From NCBI GenBank assembly GCA_964394905.1, contig CAYMZF010000005.1:1-42862 (forward strand): a stretch of DNA of 42,862 bases, in the 5' to 3' direction. The number at the start of each line of letters is the position of its first letter. Within the stretch, counting starts at the first letter, position 1. Source of the stretch: GCA-002840305 sp964394905 (lineage in GTDB: Bacteria > Patescibacteriota > Patescibacteriia > Patescibacteriales > UBA12465). Both the position numbers and the translations under genes were made by a program. Shown here piece after piece: positions 1-7,939 of this stretch. The notes beneath the pieces were generated by a model. That model ran no database searches, was not told the DNA's origin, and saw only the letters and a program-made list of their open reading frames with translations.

Positions 1-11
1 ATAAATAAATT

Positions 12-869
12 TTAAATAAAACTTTTTCCGATCATTTCCGGTGGAGTCGGCAAATCAAGTATTTTTAAAATAGTTGGAGCTATATCCAAATAACTGCCCT
101 GAGGAGAAAGTAAACTTAAATCATTATTGGGAGCTTCCTGTAAGTTAATAGATCGTCCTTGATAACCATGGCCAATAATTAAAAGAGGAACGGCATTACC
201 GGTCTTTTTTTTATTGGCAATACCAGTACCAATATTAAAAACATCTTCGGCTCCGCCATAAGTACTGGTAACGATAAGAACACCGTCTTTTTCTAAAACC
301 GCTTGAGCAATTTTTTCTAAAGACTCGGAAACACTTTCCACGGCAGTAATCGTAGATATAAAATCACCTTTAAAAAATTCTTGTTTAATATTCGGTAAAA
401 CTGAAAAAATAAAATTATAATCACCCAATTCAATTTGTTTAATTAATTTTTTTTCTAAATTATTTAATTTAAAAATTGATAAAAAATTATTTTTATTACT
501 ATCAACGATCATCCAATCTTCATTATCAAATTGATTGGGAGAATTATTAAAAAAAACCGATATTAGAGGAAAATCATTGCTATTGGAAATCTTAAGTTGT
601 TTTAAACCGGCTTGAGAAATTATTTTAGACAATGATAAAGCCATTAAATTATCTTCTTTGCAATCAGGTGTAGCTAAACCCAATAATTTGTAATTTAAAC
701 TATCATCTCCGCCCGGCATAGTAATAACCGTAGACGGATAACTGGTAACTAAATTTTTAAAGCCGTCAATTTTAGCTTTTCGAATAGCATTGTTCTCGGT
801 ATTTAACGACACTCCCCAACCGTCAATTGATAACAGCACTACTAATTTATTGTCGGATAAATTATTCAT
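12..869 (-). CDS. Degenerate iPGM-like protein (alkaline phosphatase superfamily)
   Basis: This 285-residue protein resembles cofactor-independent phosphoglycerate mutase (iPGM), which is normally about 510 residues. The N-terminus carries SIDGWG (residues 14-19) and a following NNAIRKAKIDGF block, as in iPGM. The C-terminus carries YLDIAPTILKILDLPTPPEM, the usual iPGM ending. The whole central phosphotransferase domain is absent, and with it the segment holding the nucleophilic serine. The late metal-binding motif, normally ADHGNAE, reads TSTYGGAE (about 201-208), and the histidines of the usual VGHTG and HT(S/T)NPVP motifs are gone. It is the last gene seen after enolase, six bases downstream of it, so it fits a glycolytic operon by position. 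By sequence it is unlikely to catalyse the mutase reaction; it may be a regulatory or structural relic. The reading frame is intact, so it is probably not a simple pseudogene. No Shine-Dalgarno is seen. Confidence 0.75.
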   Translation of the reverse strand: MNNLSDNKLVVLLSIDGWGVSLNTENNAIRKAKIDGFKNLVTSYPSTVITMPGGDDSLNYKLLGLATPDCKEDNLMALSLSKIISQAGLKQLKISNSNDFPLISVFFNNSPNQFDNEDWMIVDSNKNNFLSIFKLNNLEKKLIKQIELGDYNFIFSVLPNIKQEFFKGDFISTITAVESVSESLEKIAQAVLEKDGVLIVTSTYGGAEDVFNIGTGIANKKKTGNAVPLLIIGHGYQGRSINLQEAPNNDLSLLSPQGSYLDIAPTILKILDLPTPPEMIGKSFI

Positions 870-874
870 AAAAA

Positions 875-2137
875 TTATTTTAAATTTTCTTCAATTTCCA
901 ATAATCGATTATATTTAGCTAATCGTTCACCTCGTGACAGCGAACCCGATTTGATAAAGTCGGCCGAAACCGCTACAGCCAAATCGGCGATAAAATCATC
1001 ACAAGTTTCTCCGCTACGATGAGAAATCATTATTTTATAATTATTTTTTTGAGCCAATTTAATAGTTTCCATGGTTTCACTGATTGTTCCCACTTGATTA
1101 GGTTTGATTAAAATAGCATTGGCCGCTTTATTTTTGATACCTAAACTTAAACGTTTTTTACTGGTAACGAACAAATCATCACCGATTAAAATCATTTTAG
1201 AACCTAATTCCTTAGTTAAAATTTTCCAATTAGACCAATCATCTTCGGCTAAACCGTCTTCAATAAACAATATTTTATATTTAGCAAGCCAATCATGATA
1301 TAGTGTTATTAAATCATAAGCGTTTAACTTAGCTTGATCATAAGAAAAAACGTATTGCTTGTTTTTATTATCATAAAATTCGGAAGAACCGGCGTCAATT
1401 CCCAAAAAAACATCCGTTCCGACTTTATAGCCGGCTCGCGAAACAGCTGACACAATACTGTCAAAGGCCACTACACTGGAATTAATATTAGGAGCATAAC
1501 CACCTTCATTACCGACATTAGTATTTAAATAATTTTCTTGTAAAACCTGGGCTAATTCATGAAAAATTTCCGAACCCATTCTTAATTTTTCCGAAAACTT
1601 GGCTATATTAGTATTCGGTACAATCATAAATTCTTGAAAATCCAAATTATTATCGGCGTGTCGACCGCCATTTAAAATATTAAAAGACGGAGTCGGTAAT
1701 TTAAAATTACGATTATCAAATTTATAGGTACTGGCTAAATACTCATATAATTCTTGTTTTTTAACTAAAGCTCCCGCTCGGGCTACGGATAGAGAAACCG
1801 ATAAAATAGCATTAGCTCCCAACTTTTTTTTATTTATAGTTCCGTCTAACTTTATCATTTTTTTATCAATCTTTTCCAAATCTAAAACATCACTCCCAAC
1901 TAAAATTTTAGCGATCGGACCGTTAACATTCTTAACAGCTTTCAAAACACCTAAGCCCTTATATCTTTTTTTATCGCCATCACGTAATTCATAAGCTTCA
2001 TGAACTCCGGTTGAAGCTCCGGAAGGCACCGAACCTTTAGCGATAATTCCGTTATCTAAAATAACTTTAGTTTCCACCGTTGGATTACCGCGAGAATCTA
2101 ATATTTCCCGAGCAATTATTTTTTTTATTTTTATCAT
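875..2137 (-). CDS. eno: Enolase
   Basis: Enolase converts 2-phosphoglycerate to phosphoenolpyruvate in lower glycolysis, in the cytoplasm. At 420 residues it has the usual length. Visible active-site elements are NGGRHADN (about 157-163), NEGGYAPN with the acid/base glutamate (about 210), metal ligands D248 (GIDAGS), E293 (FIEDG) and D320 (IGDDLF), the catalytic lysine K345 in LIKPNQVG, the SHRSGET loop (372-378) and K396. All expected residues are present, so it should be active. It lies between pgk upstream (52-base gap) and the iPGM-like gene downstream (5-base gap), which makes a glycolytic gene run. The start is preceded by an A-rich stretch without a Shine-Dalgarno. Confidence 0.97.
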   Translation of the reverse strand: MIKIKKIIAREILDSRGNPTVETKVILDNGIIAKGSVPSGASTGVHEAYELRDGDKKRYKGLGVLKAVKNVNGPIAKILVGSDVLDLEKIDKKMIKLDGTINKKKLGANAILSVSLSVARAGALVKKQELYEYLASTYKFDNRNFKLPTPSFNILNGGRHADNNLDFQEFMIVPNTNIAKFSEKLRMGSEIFHELAQVLQENYLNTNVGNEGGYAPNINSSVVAFDSIVSAVSRAGYKVGTDVFLGIDAGSSEFYDNKNKQYVFSYDQAKLNAYDLITLYHDWLAKYKILFIEDGLAEDDWSNWKILTKELGSKMILIGDDLFVTSKKRLSLGIKNKAANAILIKPNQVGTISETMETIKLAQKNNYKIMISHRSGETCDDFIADLAVAVSADFIKSGSLSRGERLAKYNRLLEIEENLK

Positions 2138-2189
2138 AATTTTTATTTTAACTTTATAATTTATTTATTACTCTTACTCTTCAATCTGA

Positions 2190-3374
2190 TTAGTCCAACC
2201 CTGGCATTTTATCTCCCGATAAATAGGCTAACATCGCTCCGCCACCGGTTGATACCCAATCCATATATTTTTCCATACCGGACAAATTTAAAGCTTCAAC
2301 TGTTTCCCCTCCTCCAGCTACACCAAAAGCTCGACCACCGGATAGAGAAGCAATCTCTCGGGCGATAATCACTGTTCCTTTTTTAAAATTATCGTCTTCA
2401 AACATACCTAAGGGTCCGTTCCAAACAATCGTTTGAGCTTTTTTTATGTATTTAGAGAATAATAAAATGGTTGCCGGACCGATATCCAACATACAATCAT
2501 TTGATTCAATTTCAGTTATTTTTTTTATACTGATCTTATCTTTTTTGGATTTATTTTTATTACCACTGAGAGTTTTAACGACAACATCAATCGGTAAAAT
2601 TATTTTTTTTGATGATAAATATTTTTTAATTGTTTTTAATCCGTCTCGATCAATTAAAGACTGACCGACATTTAAGCCTTGAGCCAAATAAAAATTATTA
2701 ACCAAAGCTCCCCCTAATAGGATATAAGAAGCTTTATTATATAATTTTTTAATGATCGGGATTTTAGTGGAAATTTTAGCTCCACCCATCACAATTACAA
2801 AAGGTTTTTTCGGATATAAAATTTTATTTAAACTCTCAAGTTCTTTTTCCAAAAGTAAACCTCGGTAAGCCGGCAATTTAAAAGATCTGATAGCCGAGAC
2901 CGAAGCGTTAGCCCGATGTGAAACGGCAAAAGCATCATTAATATAAACCTCGGCTAAAGATGCAAAATTTTTACCTAATTGTTTAGAATTATTTTCTTCC
3001 CCCGGAAAAAATCTTAAATTATCTAATAAAAAAAGACCGCTTCCTTGATTAATTTTTTTCTTAATAACTTTAAAATCAGAATATTTTTTGTAATCTAAAA
3101 AAGTTATATTAACCGCCAATAACTTAGCTAATTCCTTAGCTACCGGAGCCAAGGAATATTTTTTTTCCCAACCGTTTTTAGGTTGACCTAAATGACTGGC
3201 TAAAATTATTTTACATTTTTTGCTTAATAAAAAATTAATTGTTTCTAAGCTTTGACGAAGTTTAAAATCTTCTTTAACCACCGATCCAATTATCGGAACA
3301 TTAAAATCAACTCGTAAAAAAACAGTTTGACCGTTTATTTTTTTATAATTTTGGCGCAAATCTTGTAATTTCAT
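2190..3374 (-). CDS. pgk: Phosphoglycerate kinase
   Basis: This enzyme transfers phosphate from 1,3-bisphosphoglycerate to ADP. The 394-residue length is normal. Family motifs are RVDFNVP (21-27), NDAFAVSHRA, GGAKISTKIP, WNGPLGMFE, GVAGGGETVEAL and the C-terminal STGGGAML hinge block. One substitution stands out: the family motif SHLGRP reads SHLGQP (60-65; codon CAA), replacing an arginine of the basic patch that binds the substrate. The other basic-patch residues I can see (R21, H61) are kept. It follows the HtrA-like gene by 21 bases and precedes enolase. The fold and role are clear; only the effect of the R-to-Q change is uncertain. Confidence 0.96.
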   Translation of the reverse strand: MKLQDLRQNYKKINGQTVFLRVDFNVPIIGSVVKEDFKLRQSLETINFLLSKKCKIILASHLGQPKNGWEKKYSLAPVAKELAKLLAVNITFLDYKKYSDFKVIKKKINQGSGLFLLDNLRFFPGEENNSKQLGKNFASLAEVYINDAFAVSHRANASVSAIRSFKLPAYRGLLLEKELESLNKILYPKKPFVIVMGGAKISTKIPIIKKLYNKASYILLGGALVNNFYLAQGLNVGQSLIDRDGLKTIKKYLSSKKIILPIDVVVKTLSGNKNKSKKDKISIKKITEIESNDCMLDIGPATILLFSKYIKKAQTIVWNGPLGMFEDDNFKKGTVIIAREIASLSGGRAFGVAGGGETVEALNLSGMEKYMDWVSTGGGAMLAYLSGDKMPGLD

Positions 3375-3395
3375 ATTTTTTACTTAAATCGAAGA

Positions 3396-4532
3396 TTATT
3401 TCAATTCTGTTTCTAACTCCAAAGTAGCTCCGTTTCTTAAAACAAACACACTAAGATTATCTCCGATCATAAAGTTGTTTAAAACATCATTGAGACTATT
3501 ATAATTATTAATTTCATAATTATTTATTTTAGTTATCACGTCACCGGTTTTTATACCGATAGAATCGGCTAAACCACCAGCCACTACCGCTTCAGCTCCG
3601 TTATTATAGACCCAAGCTCCATAGCGAGATAAATTATTACCGGTGATATTATCTAAGTTTACATAATAAATCCCCCAATTCAAATCACTTATTTCCTTGT
3701 TTTTTAAAAAACTAAAAATATCGGACCGAAAATCATGAATCGGACGAACATTTAAATCGGCATCAATTAAAGCCAATAAATCACCGCTTAAATTAAAAAC
3801 AAAAGAATTAGCAAAACTTTTATCCAAAGAATTATTTAGTATTAAAAAATTTTGATAACTGTCGGAAAATTTAATGTTTTTTCCGGAATCAATTTTTTGT
3901 AAAGAATTAAGTCCAACAGCCGATGAGAAATTATAGGTCAAAAGAGTTTGTCCGACCCGTAAATCGGCAATGTTAACAAAATTTCTGGTAGCGAAAGAGT
4001 TATCGCTTTTTATTTTGGCAAAGACAAAACCGGAATCGCTAAAATCATGAATTTCTTCAATATCGTAAACTTTTTTTTCTTTTTTTGATATTATCACGTA
4101 AGAATCAGTATTTTTTAAAATATTTTTTTCAAAATTTTTATCACCTAAAACATTAAGCATTATCCAGCCGTCGCTACTTATAATTAAACCAGACATTAAT
4201 TCATCGGACATCACATAATTACCGTCCAAAGTATTTTTGGTTTTAGAAAAAACCCCAACCACGGCTTCATTTAAATAATTAAAAGATTCTTCCACTTGCA
4301 AATCTTGACTGATATAAACTTTTTTAGGATCTTGAATTACCAAATTAGCGCTATTATATTCAGGTGAATTTAAATTAATTTCATTACTTAAAAAATTATT
4401 GGAATTTAAAATATTAGGCCATAAATAAAAGATACTTATAAGTCCTCCTAAAACTCCAAAAAACAAAGCCACTAAACCGATAATTAAATTTCGTTTCCAA
4501 TTAGTTCTATCACTTTTTTTAAAATTAAACAT
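3396..4532 (-). CDS. HtrA/DegP-like membrane-anchored PDZ protein, catalytic triad missing
   Basis: This 378-residue protein has one N-terminal membrane helix (about 15-38), a region that aligns with the HtrA protease domain (about 85-280) and a C-terminal PDZ domain (about 300-378, with LADSIGIKTGDVITKINN). The HtrA landmark SGLIISSDGWI (114-123) is recognisable. The catalytic histidine motif (TNNHVV in active enzymes) reads MLNVLGD, the aspartate motif (DLAVLKI) reads SGFVFAKI (167-174), and the serine motif (GNSGGPL) reads ANSFVFNL (241-248). All three triad residues therefore appear to be lost while the surrounding fold signatures remain. I infer a pseudoprotease that binds peptides on the outer face of the membrane. 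It is encoded between a membrane protein gene and pgk. Confidence 0.78.
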   Translation of the reverse strand: MFNFKKSDRTNWKRNLIIGLVALFFGVLGGLISIFYLWPNILNSNNFLSNEINLNSPEYNSANLVIQDPKKVYISQDLQVEESFNYLNEAVVGVFSKTKNTLDGNYVMSDELMSGLIISSDGWIMLNVLGDKNFEKNILKNTDSYVIISKKEKKVYDIEEIHDFSDSGFVFAKIKSDNSFATRNFVNIADLRVGQTLLTYNFSSAVGLNSLQKIDSGKNIKFSDSYQNFLILNNSLDKSFANSFVFNLSGDLLALIDADLNVRPIHDFRSDIFSFLKNKEISDLNWGIYYVNLDNITGNNLSRYGAWVYNNGAEAVVAGGLADSIGIKTGDVITKINNYEINNYNSLNDVLNNFMIGDNLSVFVLRNGATLELETELK

Positions 4533-4541
4533 AGTAAATCA

Positions 4542-5303
4542 TTAACGCCAACTGATTGTTAAAAAAATAACAATAAGTAACGCTATAATAAATATTAAAT
4601 TATATTTTATTTTTTTTACGGTCAAAGAATCGGATAAATAAAACCTGATAAAATTCAAACCAAAATAATAGCACACCGATAAAATTAAACCTAAAATATT
4701 ATAATTAAACGGTAAAAAAAACAATGAACCGACAATCGGCAGTAAAGCCGTTAAAAACAATAAAGAAGCCAATAAAGTTTCACCGGCTTGTTTTTTTACT
4801 ATAAAAATATTTTGTCTGATGGTAAAAAATAATATTATAAGTATTGCCGATAATAATACCCAATTTTTAACGTTTAAAAAATAAACCAAACCGTAAATGA
4901 AAGAACTTCCCAAAAAAACCAACAACAACCCTTTCACATCGCTTAAAACGGAAAAATTACCGAAATTAAAATTAAAATCGCGATTTAAACGTTGACGAAA
5001 TTCGGCAAAATAATAATATGATATAGATAAACCTGCAAATAATAACAAAGCGATTAACCATTTGTTTATAAGCAAGCTGGAATAAAGTGATAAACTGTTA
5101 ATAAACAACCAAGACAAAACAAAAAATATCAGTCTTTTTTTATCCAATAATATTTTGTTAAAAATTAAAACAAAAACTATAAACAATAAATTAAAAACTA
5201 ACAGTGACCAATAATACAAAGTTGGCCAAATAAAACCACTTAGCAACACTAAAAAGAAAACTAAATGAAACAAAAATATTTTTCTCCTGAAAGATAAATT
5301 CAT
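4542..5303 (-). CDS. Multi-pass integral membrane protein of unknown function
   Basis: I do not recognise a family. The 253-residue product is almost entirely hydrophobic, with about nine predicted membrane helices (roughly 8-26, 30-48, 57-76, 81-99, 123-142, 147-163, 175-196, 201-219, 234-250) and a short charged loop around residues 101-122 (EFRQRLNRDFNF). No catalytic motif is visible. It sits 14 bases after the beta-propeller gene and 9 bases before the HtrA-like gene, so the three are probably co-transcribed and may act together at the membrane. The start ATG has no Shine-Dalgarno. Confidence 0.75.
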   Translation of the reverse strand: MNLSFRRKIFLFHLVFFLVLLSGFIWPTLYYWSLLVFNLLFIVFVLIFNKILLDKKRLIFFVLSWLFINSLSLYSSLLINKWLIALLLFAGLSISYYYFAEFRQRLNRDFNFNFGNFSVLSDVKGLLLVFLGSSFIYGLVYFLNVKNWVLLSAILIILFFTIRQNIFIVKKQAGETLLASLLFLTALLPIVGSLFFLPFNYNILGLILSVCYYFGLNFIRFYLSDSLTVKKIKYNLIFIIALLIVIFLTISWR

Positions 5304-5317
5304 AAAATCTTTTTAAA

Positions 5318-7615
5318 TTAAAATTCAACTGTCTTAACTTCGGATAAATTTTCCAAGCTGTTTATTTTAATAAAACGATTGGAAAAAGAATAAAGACTAT
5401 TTTCAATATATAAAGCTCTTTTAGCCGAATAATCAATAAAATTATTATAATCAAATAAATTATCAGTGGAATGACTTATTTTTCCTTTTAACTTTATTTT
5501 TCCATCAATTATTTCAAAAACCAAAAAGCCATTAAAATTAGCTTTGGACCAATTATCTAAGTCTTCATATAAAACTACCGGAATAGCTATAATATTTTTA
5601 GCCACCGAAGCCAAGAAAGCATGATGATCGTATAAAGCGATAGATTCGTTACCGACTCCGGAAATAACATAAGAATCTAATTCTTGCGGAGTATCTGAAG
5701 AAATATCAAACAAAGAAAGTTTTAATCCGCTGGTTGTAGTGCGATCATCTTCAGTTTTAGTTTCTTTACCAAATCCGATAAGGATATCATTTCCAAACGG
5801 ATGAAGATAATTAGAAAAGCCCGAAATTTTTAATTCTCCCAAAACTTTAATATCAGTCGGGTTAGATAAATCTAAAATAAATAAAGGATCAATTTGTTTA
5901 TAAGTGACCACATAAGCTCGGTCGCCAATAAAGCGAACTGAATAAATTTGTTCTCCTTCCGCCAAGGATTCGCTTTGACCAATAGTTTCCATATCATCAT
6001 TTAAAATATAAACATTATTAGAAGAAGAAGCATTATCAATATAACTGGACCAAGTTCTTGATTTAGTGGTAGCAATTCTAAAATAAGTATTGTATTCATC
6101 CATGGAGAATTGATTTAAAACATGTCCCGGAACGAAACCCTCCATCAAAGGCTCAACCACTCCATTTAAAATGGCTAATTTATAAACAACGGTAGTTTCC
6201 AATTCGTCTCTCAAATTAGGATGACGACTTTTTATTAAAGTCATCAAATCATTTTGTAAATTAGTTTGCTCCTGCGAATTTAAAGAATAAACATAAGTAT
6301 CTAAAATATTTCTGATTTTATATTTTTTTTCATTTAAACTTAAAATTTTATCAGAGATACTGTTAATCTCATTAATGGTTTGTAAATCACTTTCGCTTAA
6401 ACGAGGAGTAAGTATTTCTAGTAATGCTTCCGACTCTATAGAATATTCATCTAAATATTTAGTGTAAGTTATATAAATATTATCGGAGGAAACATATAAA
6501 TTTTGACCACTCGGCAATAAATAAAAACTACTTTTGAAGTCTTGACTGACATCGGAAATATTAATGGAAAAAACCGAGGTCATATTAAAACTATTATAAA
6601 TAGTATCAAAATAATAAATATCAGGTTTTAAACATCCTGCTTGACTAAAATCGGAACAAGCATAATTGAATTCTTGATTTTGATAATAGACTTTCGGTAA
6701 AATAGTATCGTTATAATTATAATTGTTAACGACAAAATACAAATAATCTCCGATTAAACGAGAATTAAAATATGATCCGTCAATAATCATATCTCTTTCT
6801 ACTACCGGATTAGTTCGATCGGAAATATTAAACACTTTTAAAAATACTTGATTAGTATAATTTCCCGGCCAAATCATTTTAGCCGAATCAGTTGTATCAA
6901 TATCTATTGAAATATCATTAGTTGGTTCGGACTGAACTGAAGAAATTCCGGTTTTAACTAAACTGCCAGATGTGCCAGTTTCCATAATACGCATTTCTGA
7001 TTTTGTACCAAAAACTATTAACTTGTCGCCTTGAATATAAATATCACTGATAGAATCGGTAAAATTAATTTTTTTTATAACTTTAGCTTCTTCCGCCGGA
7101 TAAGCTGAAACAATAATAACATCTTGACCGACAACAGCGTAAATATATTTACCGTCGCTTTTTATAATATCGGCTTCGTCTACTCCCGCTACTTGAATAT
7201 TAGAAGAAGAAAAATCAAGATCGGTTGACCCAGAACCGTTCGCTGATTCATCAGAACTTACAGGAGCGGCTAAATCATCAGCTGATTCCATAGACAAATT
7301 TTGTATGCCAGTTGAGACAGATCCGTCCGAAAAAGATTTAGTAGTATTAGTATAGCGATAATCATCGGAGTTTTTTTGTTGTTCAGCTATAAACGATTGT
7401 AATTCTTGATAAGAAGAAAAATGACCGACAACTCCACTAGTTTTATCGTCAAAAATTGAAACCGACAAATTACCGGGCTGATTAGTATTTAAAGCTTCGG
7501 ATTGATTAGATTTAATCCAATCGCTAACTTTTAAAACGACAAAAAAAACTAATAACACTCCAAAAAATATCAAAAAAACAAGACTTTTAGTGTTCAAAGG
7601 TTTTTTTTCATCCAT
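5318..7615 (-). CDS. Membrane-anchored beta-propeller domain protein
   Basis: The 765-residue product has an N-terminal membrane anchor (about 11-30), a low-complexity Ser/Asp/Asn linker to about residue 135, and then a large extracytoplasmic domain beginning with GVDEADIIKSDGKYIY (144-159). That block is the hallmark of the secreted C-terminal beta-propeller family (Pfam Beta_propel, PF09826). Repeated blade-like segments follow, such as GDKLIVFGTKS, GDYLYFVVNN, GDRAYVVTYKQ and FGNDILIGFGKE. The molecular function of the family is not known; an extracellular binding or surface role is inferred. It is the first gene behind the promoter at about 7653-7681 and leads the operon running to the glycolytic genes. 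Confidence 0.85.
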   Translation of the reverse strand: MDEKKPLNTKSLVFLIFFGVLLVFFVVLKVSDWIKSNQSEALNTNQPGNLSVSIFDDKTSGVVGHFSSYQELQSFIAEQQKNSDDYRYTNTTKSFSDGSVSTGIQNLSMESADDLAAPVSSDESANGSGSTDLDFSSSNIQVAGVDEADIIKSDGKYIYAVVGQDVIIVSAYPAEEAKVIKKINFTDSISDIYIQGDKLIVFGTKSEMRIMETGTSGSLVKTGISSVQSEPTNDISIDIDTTDSAKMIWPGNYTNQVFLKVFNISDRTNPVVERDMIIDGSYFNSRLIGDYLYFVVNNYNYNDTILPKVYYQNQEFNYACSDFSQAGCLKPDIYYFDTIYNSFNMTSVFSINISDVSQDFKSSFYLLPSGQNLYVSSDNIYITYTKYLDEYSIESEALLEILTPRLSESDLQTINEINSISDKILSLNEKKYKIRNILDTYVYSLNSQEQTNLQNDLMTLIKSRHPNLRDELETTVVYKLAILNGVVEPLMEGFVPGHVLNQFSMDEYNTYFRIATTKSRTWSSYIDNASSSNNVYILNDDMETIGQSESLAEGEQIYSVRFIGDRAYVVTYKQIDPLFILDLSNPTDIKVLGELKISGFSNYLHPFGNDILIGFGKETKTEDDRTTTSGLKLSLFDISSDTPQELDSYVISGVGNESIALYDHHAFLASVAKNIIAIPVVLYEDLDNWSKANFNGFLVFEIIDGKIKLKGKISHSTDNLFDYNNFIDYSAKRALYIENSLYSFSNRFIKINSLENLSEVKTVEF

Positions 7616-7652
7616 ATTTTTAAAATTATTTTTTAAATTTTATTTATAATAT

Positions 7653-7681
7653 ATTATAGTATAAAATAAAGAAATAAGCAA
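7653..7681 (-). promoter_or_regulatory. Sigma70-type promoter for the beta-propeller operon
   Basis: Read on the minus strand, TTGCTT (7681-7676) is followed by a 17-base spacer and TATAAT (7658-7653). It lies 38 bases upstream of the 7615 start codon and would drive the leftward operon. The -10 is a perfect consensus and the spacing is ideal. Confidence 0.65.
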
Positions 7682-7869
7682 AAAAACACATATTTTTTAG
7701 ACTTTACAAAGACAAATTCTTGTGATAAGCTAAAGGTGAGATTGTTGGAGACAGAACAAACCCTCAATCTTCTATTATTTAAAATTAAAACCTGATTTTA
7801 GGAAAGTTTAACGATGACTGATTTAAATAAAAACTTCAAATACTCACATTCAAAAACAAAAGAAGAAGC
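7682..7869. other. Divergent intergenic spacer, no gene recognised
   Basis: The 324-base gap 7616-7939 separates divergent operons. Between the two promoters this part contains one 6-bp stem (AGATTG at 7739-7744 with CAATCT at 7765-7770), a possible weak extended -10 (TGATAAGCT, about 7720) and a 28-codon ORF (7813-7899) that runs into the rny promoter. Base composition is a little richer in G than the surroundings at about 7720-7770. A small RNA is possible, but I cannot name one. Confidence 0.35.
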
Positions 7870-7898
7870 TTCAAATTACTCTTTTTTTGTTGTATTAT
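7870..7898 (+). promoter_or_regulatory. Sigma70-type promoter for rny-HU
   Basis: TTCAAA (7870-7875), a 17-base spacer and TATTAT (7893-7898) lie 41 bases ahead of the RNase Y start. An overlapping perfect TATAAT begins at 7896 with a longer spacer. No Shine-Dalgarno precedes the ATG. Confidence 0.55.
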
Positions 7899-7939
7899 AA
7901 TATATCGGTTCAATTCACTCCTAAAACAGAATAAAAATT

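Noticed and set aside
12..869. Pseudogene or frameshifted full-length iPGM
   Set aside because: The frame is open from end to end and keeps both conserved termini; no leftover of the missing central domain is seen on either side within the window.
7813..7899. A 28-codon ORF starting MTDLNKNF in the rny leader
   Set aside because: It runs through the probable rny promoter, has no ribosome site and no recognisable motif; its length is within chance expectation for this AT-rich spacer.
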